Source: Colletotrichum lupini (lineage: Eukaryota > Ascomycota > Sordariomycetes > Glomerellales > Glomerellaceae). Taken from it: 64,000 nt of DNA. Each line of letters begins with the position of its first letter. Position 1 is the stretch's first letter. Positions 35,335 through 47,533 of the stretch are shown here, in pieces. The notes beneath the pieces are model-generated. The model did not search any database. It worked only from the letters and a program-made list of their open reading frames with translations, and was not told the origin of the DNA. Made by a program: the position numbers and the translations under genes. The DNA lies in assembly GCF_023278565.1 (NCBI RefSeq), contig NC_064672.1, forward strand, positions 2,976,001-3,040,000. Direction: 5' to 3'.

Positions 35335-37105
35335 AGACAAGGGGTTTGGGTTGTATAGACTGGCTGAGCCCGAGCAATTATATGTTTATTAGATCTGGCA
35401 TGGCTTCTTCTGAACAAAGTATGAGGAAGAAAGAAATGAAAGCTGAAACAGATTCGTAGAAAGTCGCAGTGATGGCCAGGGCAAGCGGCGCTTAATGTGA
35501 TTAGTTGGCAAAAGTCTAAGTGTGATGGGCAACGGTTCGTTCTCCTGGGCTCATTGTAAACAGGGGTCCACAGGTCAGGCGCGCGTTATTGATATGTCAG
35601 CTACCTTGTGAAGTTGTTTGCCTGTCAGGCTACAATGAGGTTGTATCATCTTCCGCGGTGAACGAGTGAATAACATGGCCAATAAGTCAATAATTTGGTG
35701 TAATTTAGCATTGATTGCCCCTTCGTTCTTGTTAAATAGGGTATCTCATTAGTCTCAGAAAACCTTCTTGAATGTCCCATTAGTTTTATTAGACTTTATA
35801 CTTCCTCGATGTTTGGGGGAACATGAATGATGCGTCGCCAAGCTACATTTGTCGGACGCTTCGCCGTGTTATTCTCCGAAGTAAGGCGATACTGTATAAA
35901 GGTACTGTAGGGCAGGTGGGGGTGAGGAGTGGCTTTGTACCAGTACATTACTTGGACTCACTGACTGAGTGATGATGGGGATGATGGGTGGCCAGCTCGG
36001 AAGGAAATCTAAACCAACAAGAAGGGGCTGCCGAGTGGATAAAGAAAGGCCGATTCCATGCGCCACTGCAATTTCATACGCGCTTCGGCTGATGCAGATG
36101 AAGAGGAGGTGTAAGTAGCCGGCCGGGAAGGCAAGGTGAAGAGGAGGTTGCGGAAAGGTGAGCTGTCGGTGTGGACGAGCCACCGATGACGCGCATCGGT
36201 GGTGCACTGTCAAAGTGGCAGTAGCTGTCACGCTGTCTGGTTGCTAGGTGAGGTTGACCTGACAGGGTTCAACGCGCCAGGTGAGCGCAGGTGGAAAAGA
36301 GGGGTGCTGTGCAGCAGCAACATCGACACCTCTTCTCTTAGTGCCTTTGGGAGTACTGAGCACCACGGTACACCTCTGCCTATCCGTACCTTCCGTGCCT
36401 ACCTACCTATAGGTAGGTATCTCACCTTAGGTGACCGGAACTGTGTAAGGTCCAGTGCTTTAGGTAGAAAGGTACCTCGGGCGGAGATGGAAACATAAGT
36501 TTTCCACTGAAGAAACGAAAAGAGGTAAAGTGCAGGGCTGGTGCAGGCCCAAGCTTCGCAGCTGCCCTGTAGTAATTAGGCACGGTGACTTGTAAATTGG
36601 AGACCAAAAGGTCGGTAAAGAGCGTGAGGAAACACTGACCCGTAGGTGGACTGGTCGTTGCCGTGGGCGTGGGGAGGCACTGGGAGGTAAGGTATCGCTA
36701 CCTGTGGCTGGTGGAGTTAGCGGGCGGCTGACAAAATTGATTGTCCCCCGCCATCCGCCTCTTTTGCTCTCTCGATAACCAACCTATCCTCGCCTTCACG
36801 CCAGGCAGACTTCCCTCACCTCCCACCTCTCTGCCGCTCTCCTTCTCTCTTCCAATTGCACAAATCTTCCTCGCGAACAACATACGAACTCGTCCTTCTT
36901 TGCTGCATCAGCCGTAGCGCTCGTATACCGATCCCCAAAAACCCCCCCGCGACCGCGCCATCGCTTTCGCCCCCGCCTGCCCTCCTCCTGACTTTGGGGA
37001 GAGTTGTGCCGCGACCAGATTCCCCCTCACTACCGTTGCTGCGTCTTGCGATCGAGATCGACCTGTCGTCCACCACACCCCGCCCCCCGTACCGCACCAC
37101 CAGCG
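35335..37105. promoter_or_regulatory. Intergenic and promoter region of CRM1
   Basis: The left few hundred bases are the 3' side of the aminotransferase gene. From about 36229 to 36710 there is a dense set of ACCT/AGGT elements in both orientations, listed separately in part. From 36750 to 37100 the + strand is C/T-rich, as expected for a fungal transcription start zone and leader of CRM1. No gene is supported. Confidence 0.5.
36400..36434. repeat. Two adjacent palindromes of ACCT/AGGT elements
   Basis: A perfect 20-bp palindrome at 36400-36419 centres on ACCTACCTATAGGTAGGT. Immediately right, 36422-36434 is TCACCT-T-AGGTGA, a 6-bp inverted repeat with a one-base centre. They lie about 690 bp upstream of the CRM1 start. 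They could be a binding site for a dimeric regulator; such motifs are frequent in fungal intergenic DNA. Confidence 0.7.
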
Positions 37106-40100
37106 ATGGCTATCACGATCCCGGAGCTGGACGAGATCGTCCGCTCCTTCTACGAGGGCCGTGGAGAACAGGTGCGCTGCAGTTTTCTGCCCCGGCTCCG
37201 TCTGAGATTTTTGGCCGAGGCTGACCGATGATTCTGTCAATATAGCAAAAGCAAGCGCAAGCAACGCTTAACCAGGTACGCGACCAACACCACCTCGTTC
37301 ACATGGGCCATGGCCTCAGTCTCTAACACGGTTCCTGCTGCAGTTCAAGGAAGACCAAGATTCCTGGCTTCTTGTCGACAAGATCCTCGCCGAAGCGACC
37401 CACCCTCAAACAAAGTGTATGTTGGGCGCGAACCACCAAGACGACGGGGTGCAAAACAGCTGACGATTTTTTAGTCTTGGGATTGCAGGTGCTTGATAAT
37501 GTTATTATGACAAGATGGAAGGTTCTGCCTAGAGACCAGTGCCAAGGTTCGAGGGTTTGCCTCTATTTCCCATACTCCTACTGACAATGTTCAGGCATCC
37601 GCAACTTCGTCGTGCAGTTCATTATCCAGTGCTCGAGCTCCGAAGGGTCGATGAAGGAACAGAAGATCCTGTTGAACAAGCTCAACATCGTCCTCATCTC
37701 GATCCTGAAGCAAGAATGGCCTCACAACTGGCCCACGTTCATCAACGAGATTATCACGTCGTGCCACTCCAGTCTGTCCATTTGCGAGAACAACATGGTC
37801 ATTCTGCGCCTGCTGTCCGAGGAGGTATTCGACTACTCCGCCGAGCAAATGACATCCACCAAGACCCGGAATCTGAAGACCACCATGTGCGCCGAGTTTT
37901 CTCAAATCTTCACCCTCTGCCAGGAGGTCCTGAACACCGCCGATCAGCCGAGCCTGGTCAAGGCCACCCTCGAGACATTATTGCGCTTCTGCAACTGGAT
38001 TCCTCTCGGTTACATCTTCGAGACGCCGCTCATCGACACCTTGCGTACACGATTTTTGCCCGTTCCCGAGTTCCGCAACATCGCTCTGCAGTGTTTGACC
38101 GAGATTGGCGGTCTGCAAACTGGTGGGCCCGGCCAGCCTAATTCTTACGATGAGCAGCTGGTCAAGATGTTCACCGAGGTACTAACGACCATCGCCACCA
38201 TCATTCCCATCACCCTCGACCTCAAGTCGACATACAGCCAAAGCAACTCCAGAGATCAGGGGTTCATTCAGAACTTGGCTCTTTTCCTGTGCAATTTCTT
38301 CGGCATGCACCTGAATGTGAGACGACGCTCTCTTGCTGCTGTCATCTTGATGCTAACAACTCGCAGCTCATTGAGAACTTGCCGAACCGGGACTTCCTTA
38401 CTCATGGTCATTATTACCTAATTCGCGTATCCCAGATCAACGACCGCGAGATCTTCAAGATCTGTCTCGACTACTGGCTCAAGCTCGTCAACGAGCTCTA
38501 CGATGAGATGCAGCAACTCCCCATGACTGAGCTCAACCCCTTGATGGGCATGGCCGGTGGCATGTCTGGAGGCGGCGCGCCGAACCCGTCGCTGCTCAAC
38601 AACTACCCGCTTCGTAAGCACAAGTACAACGAGGTCCTTTCCAACCTTCGCACCGTCATGATTGAGAAGATGGTCCGTCCTGAGGAGGTCCTCATTGTCG
38701 AGAACGATGAGGGAGAAATCGTCCGCGAGTTCGTCAAGGAGAGCGACACAGTCCAGCTTTACAAGACCATCAGAGAGTGCTTGGTGTACCTAACGCACTT
38801 GGACGTTGTGGACACTGAGAACATCATGACGGAGAAGCTCGCCCGGCAGGTCGATGGCAGCGAGTGGTCATGGCACAACTGCAACGTTCTTTGCTGGGCC
38901 ATCGGTTCGATTTCCCTGGCCATGAACGAGGAGACTGAGAAGAGATTCCTGGTCACTGTCATTAAGGATCTTTTGGGCCTCACCGAGATGAAGCGTGGCA
39001 AGGACAACAAGGCCGTCGTCGCCTCCAACATCATGTACATTGTTGGACAATACCCCCGGTTCTTGAAGGCGCACTGGAAGTTCCTCAAGACTGTCGTCAA
39101 TAAGCTCTTCGAGTTCATGCACGAGTCGCATGAAGGTACGTCTCCCCGAATCTTGTCTATGAATCTAATGCTGACTCCTCGCAGGTGTCCAGGACATGGC
39201 TTGCGATACCTTCATCAAGATCGCGAGACAGTGCCGTCGCCACTTCGTTGCTCTGCAGCCCAGTGAGCAGGAGCCCTTCATTGAGGAGATTGTTCGCAAC
39301 ATGCACAAGATCACCTGCGATCTCTCGCCTCAGCAAGTGCACACTTTCTACGAGGCCTGCGGTTACATGGTGGCTGCTCAGGGCAACAAGCACCAGCAGG
39401 AGCGTCTGCTCAGCGATCTGATGGCCATTCCGAACGCGGCGTGGGATGAGATTATCAAGCAGGCTCGGGTCAACCCCGTCATTCTTCAAGATGCCGAGAC
39501 GATTAAGGTTATTGGCAACATCATGAAGACGAACGTCTCCGCTTGCACATCCATTGGCCCGTACTTTTACCCCCAGATTGGTCGCATCTTCCTCGATATG
39601 CTCCAGATGTACCGTGCTACCAGTGAACTGATTTCCGAGGCTGTCCAAAAGCAGGGTGAGTCTGCACATGCAAGCAAGCAAATAGTATCGTGACTGACAT
39701 TTCACAGGCGAGATTGCTACCAAGATGCCGCATGTCCGTGGACTGCGTACCATCAAGAAGGAGATTCTCAAGCTCGTTGAGACGTACGTTGAGAAGGCCG
39801 AGGATCTGCAATCTGTGCGCCAACAGATGGTTCCTCCCCTGCTTGAGTCCATCCTGATCGACTACAACCGCAACGTGCCGGGAGCCCGTGACGCCGAAGT
39901 CCTCAAGGCCATGTCTGCGATTATTACCAAGCTTTCCACTTTGATGGAGGACCAGGTCCCGAACATCATGGAGAACGTCTTCGAGTGCACTCTGGACATG
40001 ATCAACAAGGACTTCTCTGAATTCCCTGAGCACCGTGTCGAGTTCTTCAACCTTCTTCGCGCGATCAACCTTCACTGCTTCCCGGCGCTGTTGAAGCTTG

Positions 40101-40795
40101 ATAACCGCCAGTTCAAGTTCGTCATCGACTCGTGCTCATGGGCATTCAAGCACGATAACCGCGATGTGGAGGCTGCTGGACTTAACATGTGCTTGGAGCT
40201 CATCAACAACATTGCGGAGAAGACTGATGTGCAGACGGCCAACGCCTTCTTCCAGCAGTTCTTCATCACCATCCTGCAGGACGTCTTCTTCGTTCTCACT
40301 GATAACGACCACAAGGCCGGTTTCAAGACTCAGTCTATGGTTTTGATGAGGATGTTCTACTTTGTGGAGCCTGCCGACGGAAGCGCAGCCAAGATCCAGG
40401 GCCCGATTTACAGTCCCGACCAGGCGGCGGCTGGCACCTCCAACAAGGAGTTCCTCGCTAACTTCGTGGCTAACTTGCTTCGTGGTGCCTTCCCCAACCT
40501 GCAACCGTGAGTACCACCAAGAAAGTACGGCATGACGAATGCTAACATGATATACAGCGCTCAAATCCAGACCTTTGTCGAGGGCCTGTTCACATTGAAC
40601 ACCCAGTACGACAAGTTCCGTCTCAACCTGCGTGACTTCCTCATCTCCCTGAAGGAGTTCGCTGGCGACAATGCGGAACTATTCCAGGTCGAGAAGGAGC
40701 AGCAGGAGCGGGACGCCAAGGCGGCGGACCTCGAGCGCCGTGGCAAGGTTGGCGGTCTGCTGAAGCCCTCTGAGCTGGAGGATGACGAGTTGTGA
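37106..40795 (+). CDS. CRM1: Exportin-1 / CRM1 nuclear export receptor
   Basis: Nine exons: 37106-37171, 37246-37275, 37344-37416, 37475-37546, 37595-38316, 38367-39135, 39185-39655, 39708-40506 and 40558-40795. They total about 1079 aa, normal for CRM1. Conserved blocks include [89 protein letters not shown] and [13 protein letters not shown]. The protein is built of HEAT repeats and carries leucine-rich NES cargo out of the nucleus with Ran-GTP. Residue 527, in [10 protein letters not shown], is Thr where leptomycin-sensitive species have Cys. Exon 2 is a 30-nt microexon; exon 1 uses donor GTGCGC and exon 4 GTTCGA. A Gly/Met-rich insert ([13 protein letters not shown]) near residue 380 replaces the corresponding human loop. 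The C-terminal tail ends LEDDEL. Confidence 0.95.
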
Positions 40796-42384
40796 CTTGC
40801 TCAAGAGTTACGAAACGAGTATGCCCCGAAAAGGAACCTCGAGAGCGCAGACAATGCGACGAGAGTTTTCAAGGGACAGGATTTTTCGATGAGTGGGAGC
40901 TCTACGGGCTCTGACCAGAAGCCATGCGTCACGGACTAGAGCACGACTCGCCAATCCCTGGCTCTGCGGCCCACAACCGCCCGCTCATTCTGTAGTGATA
41001 CCATGGATAGATGACATGACGATTGCAGGATAACCTTTCACCGCTTTGAGGCCCCCTGGCGTTGACACAGACGGGGCCGTTTTATTTCATTTCACTCATC
41101 TGGCAACGGAAAATGGTGAGGAGGGCGACTTGGTGCCTAGTCTTTTCCCTCTGGGAGAGGACTGTATCTTGAAACCTTCCCGTGAGGCGAGTGGAGGAAA
41201 TGACGGATGGAGAAGGAGTAAATCAAAACAAAAGCTATACATGCGGCCAAGGCGAAAGACCCATCTTAGTGGTAGAAAGCTTGTTATGTAGGCAAATCAA
41301 CAGATAGATAACACGTCTTTCGTGCATTCCGGACCTCAATTTGCTTCGTGATGCGCTCCTGAGTCAACGACTTTTGGTGGCGCTCAAGGAAATCGTTTTC
41401 TGACAAAAATGCGGTAATGAAACCTCAGTCAGCAGCGCAGGCAATGGCGTTAGTCACCATTTGATAGATGACATGTGCTGTGCCTGCGTTTGTGAACCTT
41501 TTGAAACTTTGAGCGTCACTAAACCACCAAAATGCTTTCCCGGCGTAATCCAATGCACTTCCGATTTTGGCAAAGAGATACCTGAGAGCATAGTCGATAG
41601 TCGTGATGGTGTAGTTCTGGCACGGACTCATAGCCCCCGAGGACGACTGGCGTTGATGACTTCAACCGTGGCTGAAAAGCTTGATGGTTACTCGCCTTTA
41701 TTCTACCCCGGCCTTGAGTCCTCCCACTTCTTCTTCCAAACGCCACCGTCTTTGCTGCTGCACATAGTCGCCGCAAGATGTCGACACGCTTGCGAATCTC
41801 GATAGCATCAGTACGGATACTCGTTCGTGAGGCCGAATAGGCGCATGCAGTGCTGGGTGGGCACTTTCTTGTTTGAGGAAGTATGTTCTCGCACTTGTGA
41901 CTCATTCCATTCAATTGATGATTTCTTGGATAACAAGGTAATTGGAGGCACAAGAACTGATCGGATTTGATGGTGATATAAAGGCAGGTGGTTGACAAGA
42001 TACTTTACCTCTCACTGCCTTGCCTCTATTCTTACCATTCCTGGATACTATGGCTACTATCACCTTCTTCTTGTACAAGATATACAAGATAGGTTGCTCT
42101 CTCCACATCTTGGTCTTCAATCAGTACTGTTCAAGAGACGAAGTTGAGAGACGATAATAAAGGTAGCGGTTATCATAACGAAGAGGATATTTAGAGAGGC
42201 CTTGGCCGAGTCCGCAGAAACGGCAATTATTTTGTGGGTCAATATACCATAACAACCAATCACAGTGCTCCATTCACACATCCCACCCACCTCAATCTTT
42301 TTTTTCCTTGCCAGTCGCCTTCGACGCTGTGAGTGAGAGACTCACCCTTCTTCCAGTGAGTCTCATCAACTTTCACACCTCAAC
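40796..42384. other. Intergenic between CRM1 and the Rix7-like gene
   Basis: About 1.6 kb without a supported gene. The left part is probably the CRM1 3' untranslated region. Base composition becomes A/T-rich around 41900-42300, consistent with the promoter of the next gene. Confidence 0.45.
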
Positions 42385-44844
42385 ATGGCCCGCATCAGCC
42401 TCCGGTCCGGTCTCGATCGTGACGTATATCAGATTGTCAAAAAGCTGGAGGACGAGAGGGAAGGAGAGTGGCAGGCGAAGAAGAGCAAGGACAGGGACGG
42501 CGGCGCCAAGAGAAAGAGACCGCCACGGTTGACAGTAACGGCGATATACGAGTCGATTAAAAAGTCGAATTCAAGTCTGAGCCGACAAAAGAGGAAACCA
42601 CTGGAGGACGCGATTGAGAGGGTTCTGGATTTCCGCAAGGAAGAAGAGGCCGAATCTGAGGACAGCGACGACTTGTTGGAGCAGGCTGAAGAATACAAAG
42701 TGAGTTTTACCTTCCGTCTCCTTCACATGACGTTCCCTTTTTTTCTGACGCCACCTCCCTTTCCATAGCCGGAAGATCGATTTCTTCTCAACAGACAAAT
42801 GACGAAGCACTGGAACGTCGCTCCGGCGGTGCCCACTGCCCAGGGGTCAGACGGCAAAAGCACCAAGAAACGCCGCATCTCACCTGAGCCCGAGGCTGCC
42901 AACGGCAATGGCAACAGTACCGGCACCGGCACCGGTAATGTCAGCGACGCCTCGGCCATTGTCTCCAAGTCGTCAAAGTCCAAGACGGGCGACGCTTCAG
43001 AGACCGCTCAGGCGGCCGTCACGAAGAAGGCGCTCAAGGCGGCCAAGTACGGCCCCGAGCAGATCCCTCCGGGTTCGGTCGTTCTCGGCGGCGTGCGTGG
43101 CATCATCGAGGAGCTGCAGCGGTACGTCTTTGCGCGCGCGCGGAAGCCGGAGGATTTCGCATGCTTTGGAGAGCAGCCGATGGGAATCCTCATCTCAGGA
43201 CCCCCGGGCACGGGCAAGCAGTCTCTCGTGCGGTCGCTTTCTTGGAGAACGAGGACGCCTGTTATCTCTATCGGGCGATACCTTAGCGAGACGCGGTCGC
43301 CTGAGAAAGTGAGCAAGATTTTCACCGACGTGCTGGACGAGGCGAAGAAGATTGCGCCGTGCGTCGTCCTGTTCGACCACCTGGACGAGTACATGGTCAA
43401 GTCGGGCAACAGCCACAGCGAGTTCGACCATGAGGTCATTTCACAGCTCAAGCTCGGTCTCCGGCGCTTGCGGGACTGGGAGCGTGAGGGGCAACGGGTG
43501 GTGATCGTGGGCACGACGAGTAAGCTCGAGCTCGTCGACCCGACGCTGCGGAGACCAGACTACTTTGCGCAGACCATCACGGTCAAGGTGCCCAACACGG
43601 ACGCCCGAGAGGAGATATTCAAGGCCCTGACGAGAGAGCTCGATATACCCTCCGAAGTCGACTTCCAGGCCCTCGCCGTCCGCACGCACGGCTTCGTCGG
43701 CGACGATATCCGCGCCGTGATCCAGGTTGCCAACCGCAAGGCTAGCGACCGCTTCATGGATGTAGAAGAGGCGCGCGCCAGGAATACCATCCAGGCCGAG
43801 AGAATGGATACGGAGAGCTCCTTCTCGCACGCGGATAACGCCGCCCGCGACCTCGACGACGCCTGCCTGTGGTACGACTATATCGAGCACCCATCCTACA
43901 CGACCCCGACACGCATCCACGTAAGCCAGCAGGACTTTGTCGACGCCATCGCCGAGCACACCCCTTACATGCGCCGCGAAGGCTTCAGCTCCATCCCCAG
44001 CACCTCCTGGTCCGAAGTCGGCGCCCTGCACTCCGTCCGCGCCGCCTTCCAGGTCTCCATTGTCCGGCGCATCAAGGAACCCCTACTCTTCCAGAAATTC
44101 GGCAAGCAGCGACCCGCGGGCGTGCTCCTCTTCGGCCCTCCCGGCTGCGGCAAGACGCTCGTCGCGAAGGCCGTCGCCAACGACGCGCAGGCGAGCTTCA
44201 TCCTCATCAAGGGCCCCGAGCTGCTCAACAAGTACGTGGGCGAGTCGGAGCGCGCGATCCGCGAGCTGTTCACGAGGGCGAAATCCTGCGCGCCGTGCAT
44301 CCTCTTCTTTGACGAGATGGATTCGCTCGTGCCCAAGCGGGAGAACACCACCACCGAGGCGGGCGCCCGCGTCGTCAACGCGCTGCTTGCGGAGCTCGAC
44401 GGCGCCGGGGATAGGGGTGAGGTCTATGTTATCGGCACGAGTAACCGGCCCGACATGATTGACCCGGCCATCCTGCGCCCCGGACGCCTTGACAAGCTGC
44501 TGTTTGTGGACTTGCCTACCGAGGACGAGCGCGTCGATATCTTGAGGACGATTGTGCGCAACGGCATCGGTGGAGGAGTGCAGCCAGAAGGCCAGGGTGA
44601 CGGTGATAACGACGTCGTGGACGTTGAGGCGATTGCGCGGGATAAGCGGTGTGCCGGTTTCAGCGGTGCGGATCTGTACGGCTTGTATAAGAATGCGCTG
44701 GACGAATGTGTTTTGCGGTACGAGGGCGGAGAGCCGGCGTTGATCAAGAGTGATTGGGAGGCTGCGCTGAGCAAGACGAAGCCGAGTGTGCCGAACCCGG
44801 AGACGTATAGGAGGCTGGCGAATAAGTTGCATCATCAGACGTGA
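42385..44844 (+). CDS. Rix7/NVL-like tandem AAA ATPase with degenerate D1
   Basis: Two exons, 42385-42699 and 42769-44844, give about 796 aa. The N-terminal domain (LDRDVYQIVKKLEDE, TVTAIYESIKKSNSSLSRQK, EDRFLLNRQMTKHWNV) is that of Rix7/NVL, the nuclear ATPase that remodels pre-60S ribosomal particles. A basic, probably nucleus-targeting linker follows. D2 is intact: Walker A GPPGCGKT at 561-568, Walker B ILFFDEMD with D620/E621, sensor GTSNRPDMID and the arginine finger in RPGRLDKL. D1 is unusual: Walker A reads GPPGTGKQ (249-256, the Thr replaced), and Walker B reads VVLFDHLDE (D308, with His309 where the catalytic Glu belongs). The D1 sensor region reads GTTSKLELVDPTLRRPDYF. Canonical fungal Rix7 has an active D1, so this is either a diverged paralogue or a strongly altered orthologue. 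The gene symbol is left open for this reason. Confidence 0.85.
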
Positions 44845-47533
44845 GGAAGGGCAAGGATGGGTCTAGAGGTGGACTGTTAGACGAAGAAAAGTTGACTGAT
44901 AGAGAAAAGTTGAGTTTGTCTTTTCATTGCTGCATTTATTATTTGGGGGGTTCTGGTGTCTTTTAGAGAGCAATTGGGCTCATATCATGGGTCCTCACCC
45001 ATACGGTTAGGTACCTTAGGTACTGAAGGAAGCCGAGTGAAAGTATCGACTGTATTGTTGAACATCTATTCTAAGAATTTGGCCAAGCTACGTACACTTC
45101 GTGTAGACGAGCGAACTGCCGAACCTCCCTCTACATGGCTTGTCCTCGTCTCATGGCTATTGCTCAAACATCTCATCGCAACTGTTATAAACAAGAACTT
45201 CGTATTACCTCTCCCCCACCATCTTGGATCTCATGGCATGGGAATAATAAGAAAAGCAGCAGACATTGAACATAGCTTGAGTCAGATAAGGAGCCAACAC
45301 CATCACCAGAGGCGATGAAAACACCAGGGCCGGACCCAGCACCCTACTCACCCGCGCTTCTCCTACCCAAAAAAACCAGATACGCCAATAAAAAGGGATG
45401 CCAAAAGATTCATACTAAGCCAGCGACCCCTTTACAATAAGAACTGAGTTTGATGACAAAAATGAGCTGTCTGTGGCATTATGTAGGACCACCAATTTTT
45501 ATGAGCACAAACGTACTCGAGCTTGCAACCCTTGCGGGACCCATTACGCTTTTTGCTATTCCATCACTAGGTCATAGACACATCAGACGCTGCTCATACC
45601 CTTCCTCGAAATTTTCTCGCCTATGGAGCTCTAGGGCTGGCGGGGAAGGTGTGATGGTAGATGTGCCTGCTTATTGTGTCTGGGAAGGCTGCTGGTCGGC
45701 ACTTGCCCTCTGAATACGATCAAACGTTGTGGGACTGAGAGTGAGTCAATATGAATTCAGTCTCTACCTACTCAACGTCTTGAATATCTTTACATGAGGT
45801 AAAGTAAGTTAATTCTTTACCGGCTGGTTCTAGCTAGTAGCCGAGGGCTCGGTCGATATACTTTCATAACCTTATGACAGGGGATGAACCTCGAGAGCAT
45901 AGTAGTCGTCACTGGTAAAGACATATATCGTAAAAGCATAGAGAAAGTAGTTAGGGAGTAATGATTTGGGTTGGTATGGCTAACTTGGATAGCCGGCAGG
46001 AATGGCCATCGTGAACAGTACCTAGGTAGAGAATGGGAACCAAACAAAAAAAGCCAACAAACAATGAACCGATCGAAGGATCGAACATGGACCCCGAAAT
46101 AAACCGGAAACTTCACGGTTCAACCGGGGCCTCTACAGCTCAGGACCCCTCGACCATACGGCCCATTGCTTGTTGGTGATATCTAGAGAGGATTCACTTC
46201 TCACAAGGGGCGGGAGCGGCCAATGAGGAAAGCCTCAGGCACAGGTTTCTGCCTCTATACCAGGCAGGATGCAAGATGGGCTGCAGGAAGCGGTCTGTAT
46301 AATCTAGGTAGGTTTTGACCCAGTGACCTAGAGTGTTAGAAAGCCGATGTTGGAAACGCTCTTCAGAACTTAAGGGGTGTGCGAAATAAAGACGATTTTG
46401 ACGATAGCTTCAATTGCACGTCGTTGTTTGGTCACCCATCGGCCAGATGTTCTATGGGATTTTCAGTACATATAAAATTGCATTTACTCTCCTTTCTCTC
46501 CCGACTCCAAGTCGTCAACGATGGTCTATACGGGGCAGACGGACGTACTAGGGATTCCAAGATTGGGCAGACATGCACACCACATTCAGACGTACAGACC
46601 TTCTGGGGATTACTTAGCAAACCGAATGTTTCCAAGCACGAGGAAGTGATTTTGATCACATTTTGGCCTGTTCTTATTGTGTGTTAACACATCATCTCGG
46701 ACTTGCCATCTGGTTGCAAGAATACTCGTAGAATAGGTAGCTGTAGCAAGAACCAGGGGCTGAGCGCACGTTCAGTGTCAATCGCATCCCCAGCACTTAC
46801 CATTTACCTCATCTCAGACCTCGCTCTTTAAAGGTTCAACTGGACAATGAGATGATAGTTCAACGCAAGAGTCGGGGAAAGTCCTCCTGCGGACGACGAC
46901 GATCGTGTGATTGGGTCCAGACTCACTGACCACTGAGAGTGGAGAAGTGACAGTCGTCGACACCGGTCGGGGGCATGCAGAAGATTATACTTTTTCTGAT
47001 GCTTGCAGAACGACTGCTTGAGCCGCAACGACCTTCAAGAACCGCTATTTTGGAACAATTGACCGACCTTTTCCCGTTGCATCCCGTAACACGTTCCTGA
47101 CATTCATGATTCGGTGACAGGACGGGACCTATGACGATGTGCCAGGATGACAACACAGAGCGAGTCATCTGACTGGCTGAAGGGGACAGAGTGGCCGCAC
47201 TACTGCACTACCTGAGTAAGCAGGTTTTTTTTTTGGCCCCGGCCAGCTCCGGGTCACAAGGCGCGCCAGATCTGACATCATGGACACGGTAATGATTTGC
47301 AGGTACGGATGCTACAGGAACAATCAAGAATGGCACGCGCATGTGTCTGTGGCGTTTGTTTCGCAAAATGAAATTTGTTGTATTACAACCGTCTTTGAAA
47401 GGGGAGAATTTTCGAGAGAAAATGGGCTTGTTCAGTGAAGCCCCCAAAACACACTGTTCTAGAGTGGTCTATTGGTACAAAACGCAAATCGCCAGTTCGT
47501 CTAATGCAATCCTATCGTTACACATCAATCCAT
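44845..47533. other. 2.7 kb gene-free region
   Basis: No conserved coding sequence is visible. ACCT/AGGT motifs occur around 45006-45021 and 46300-46312. The part near 45700-46140 is A/T-rich with multiple short inverted motifs and could be an old transposon relic, but I found no terminal repeats or protein domain to support that. Confidence 0.45.

Noticed and set aside
42385..44844. Interpretation as Cdc48/p97 or a peroxin AAA ATPase
   Set aside because: The N-terminal domain matches Rix7/NVL (LDRDVYQIVKKLEDE, NSSLSRQK) and not the Cdc48 N domain; Pex1/Pex6 features are absent.
46040..46140. Minus-strand GTTCGATCC near a CCCCGGTTGAACC, considered as tRNA or retrotransposon end
   Set aside because: The B box lacks one base, no cloverleaf forms, and no matching terminal repeat was found in the window.
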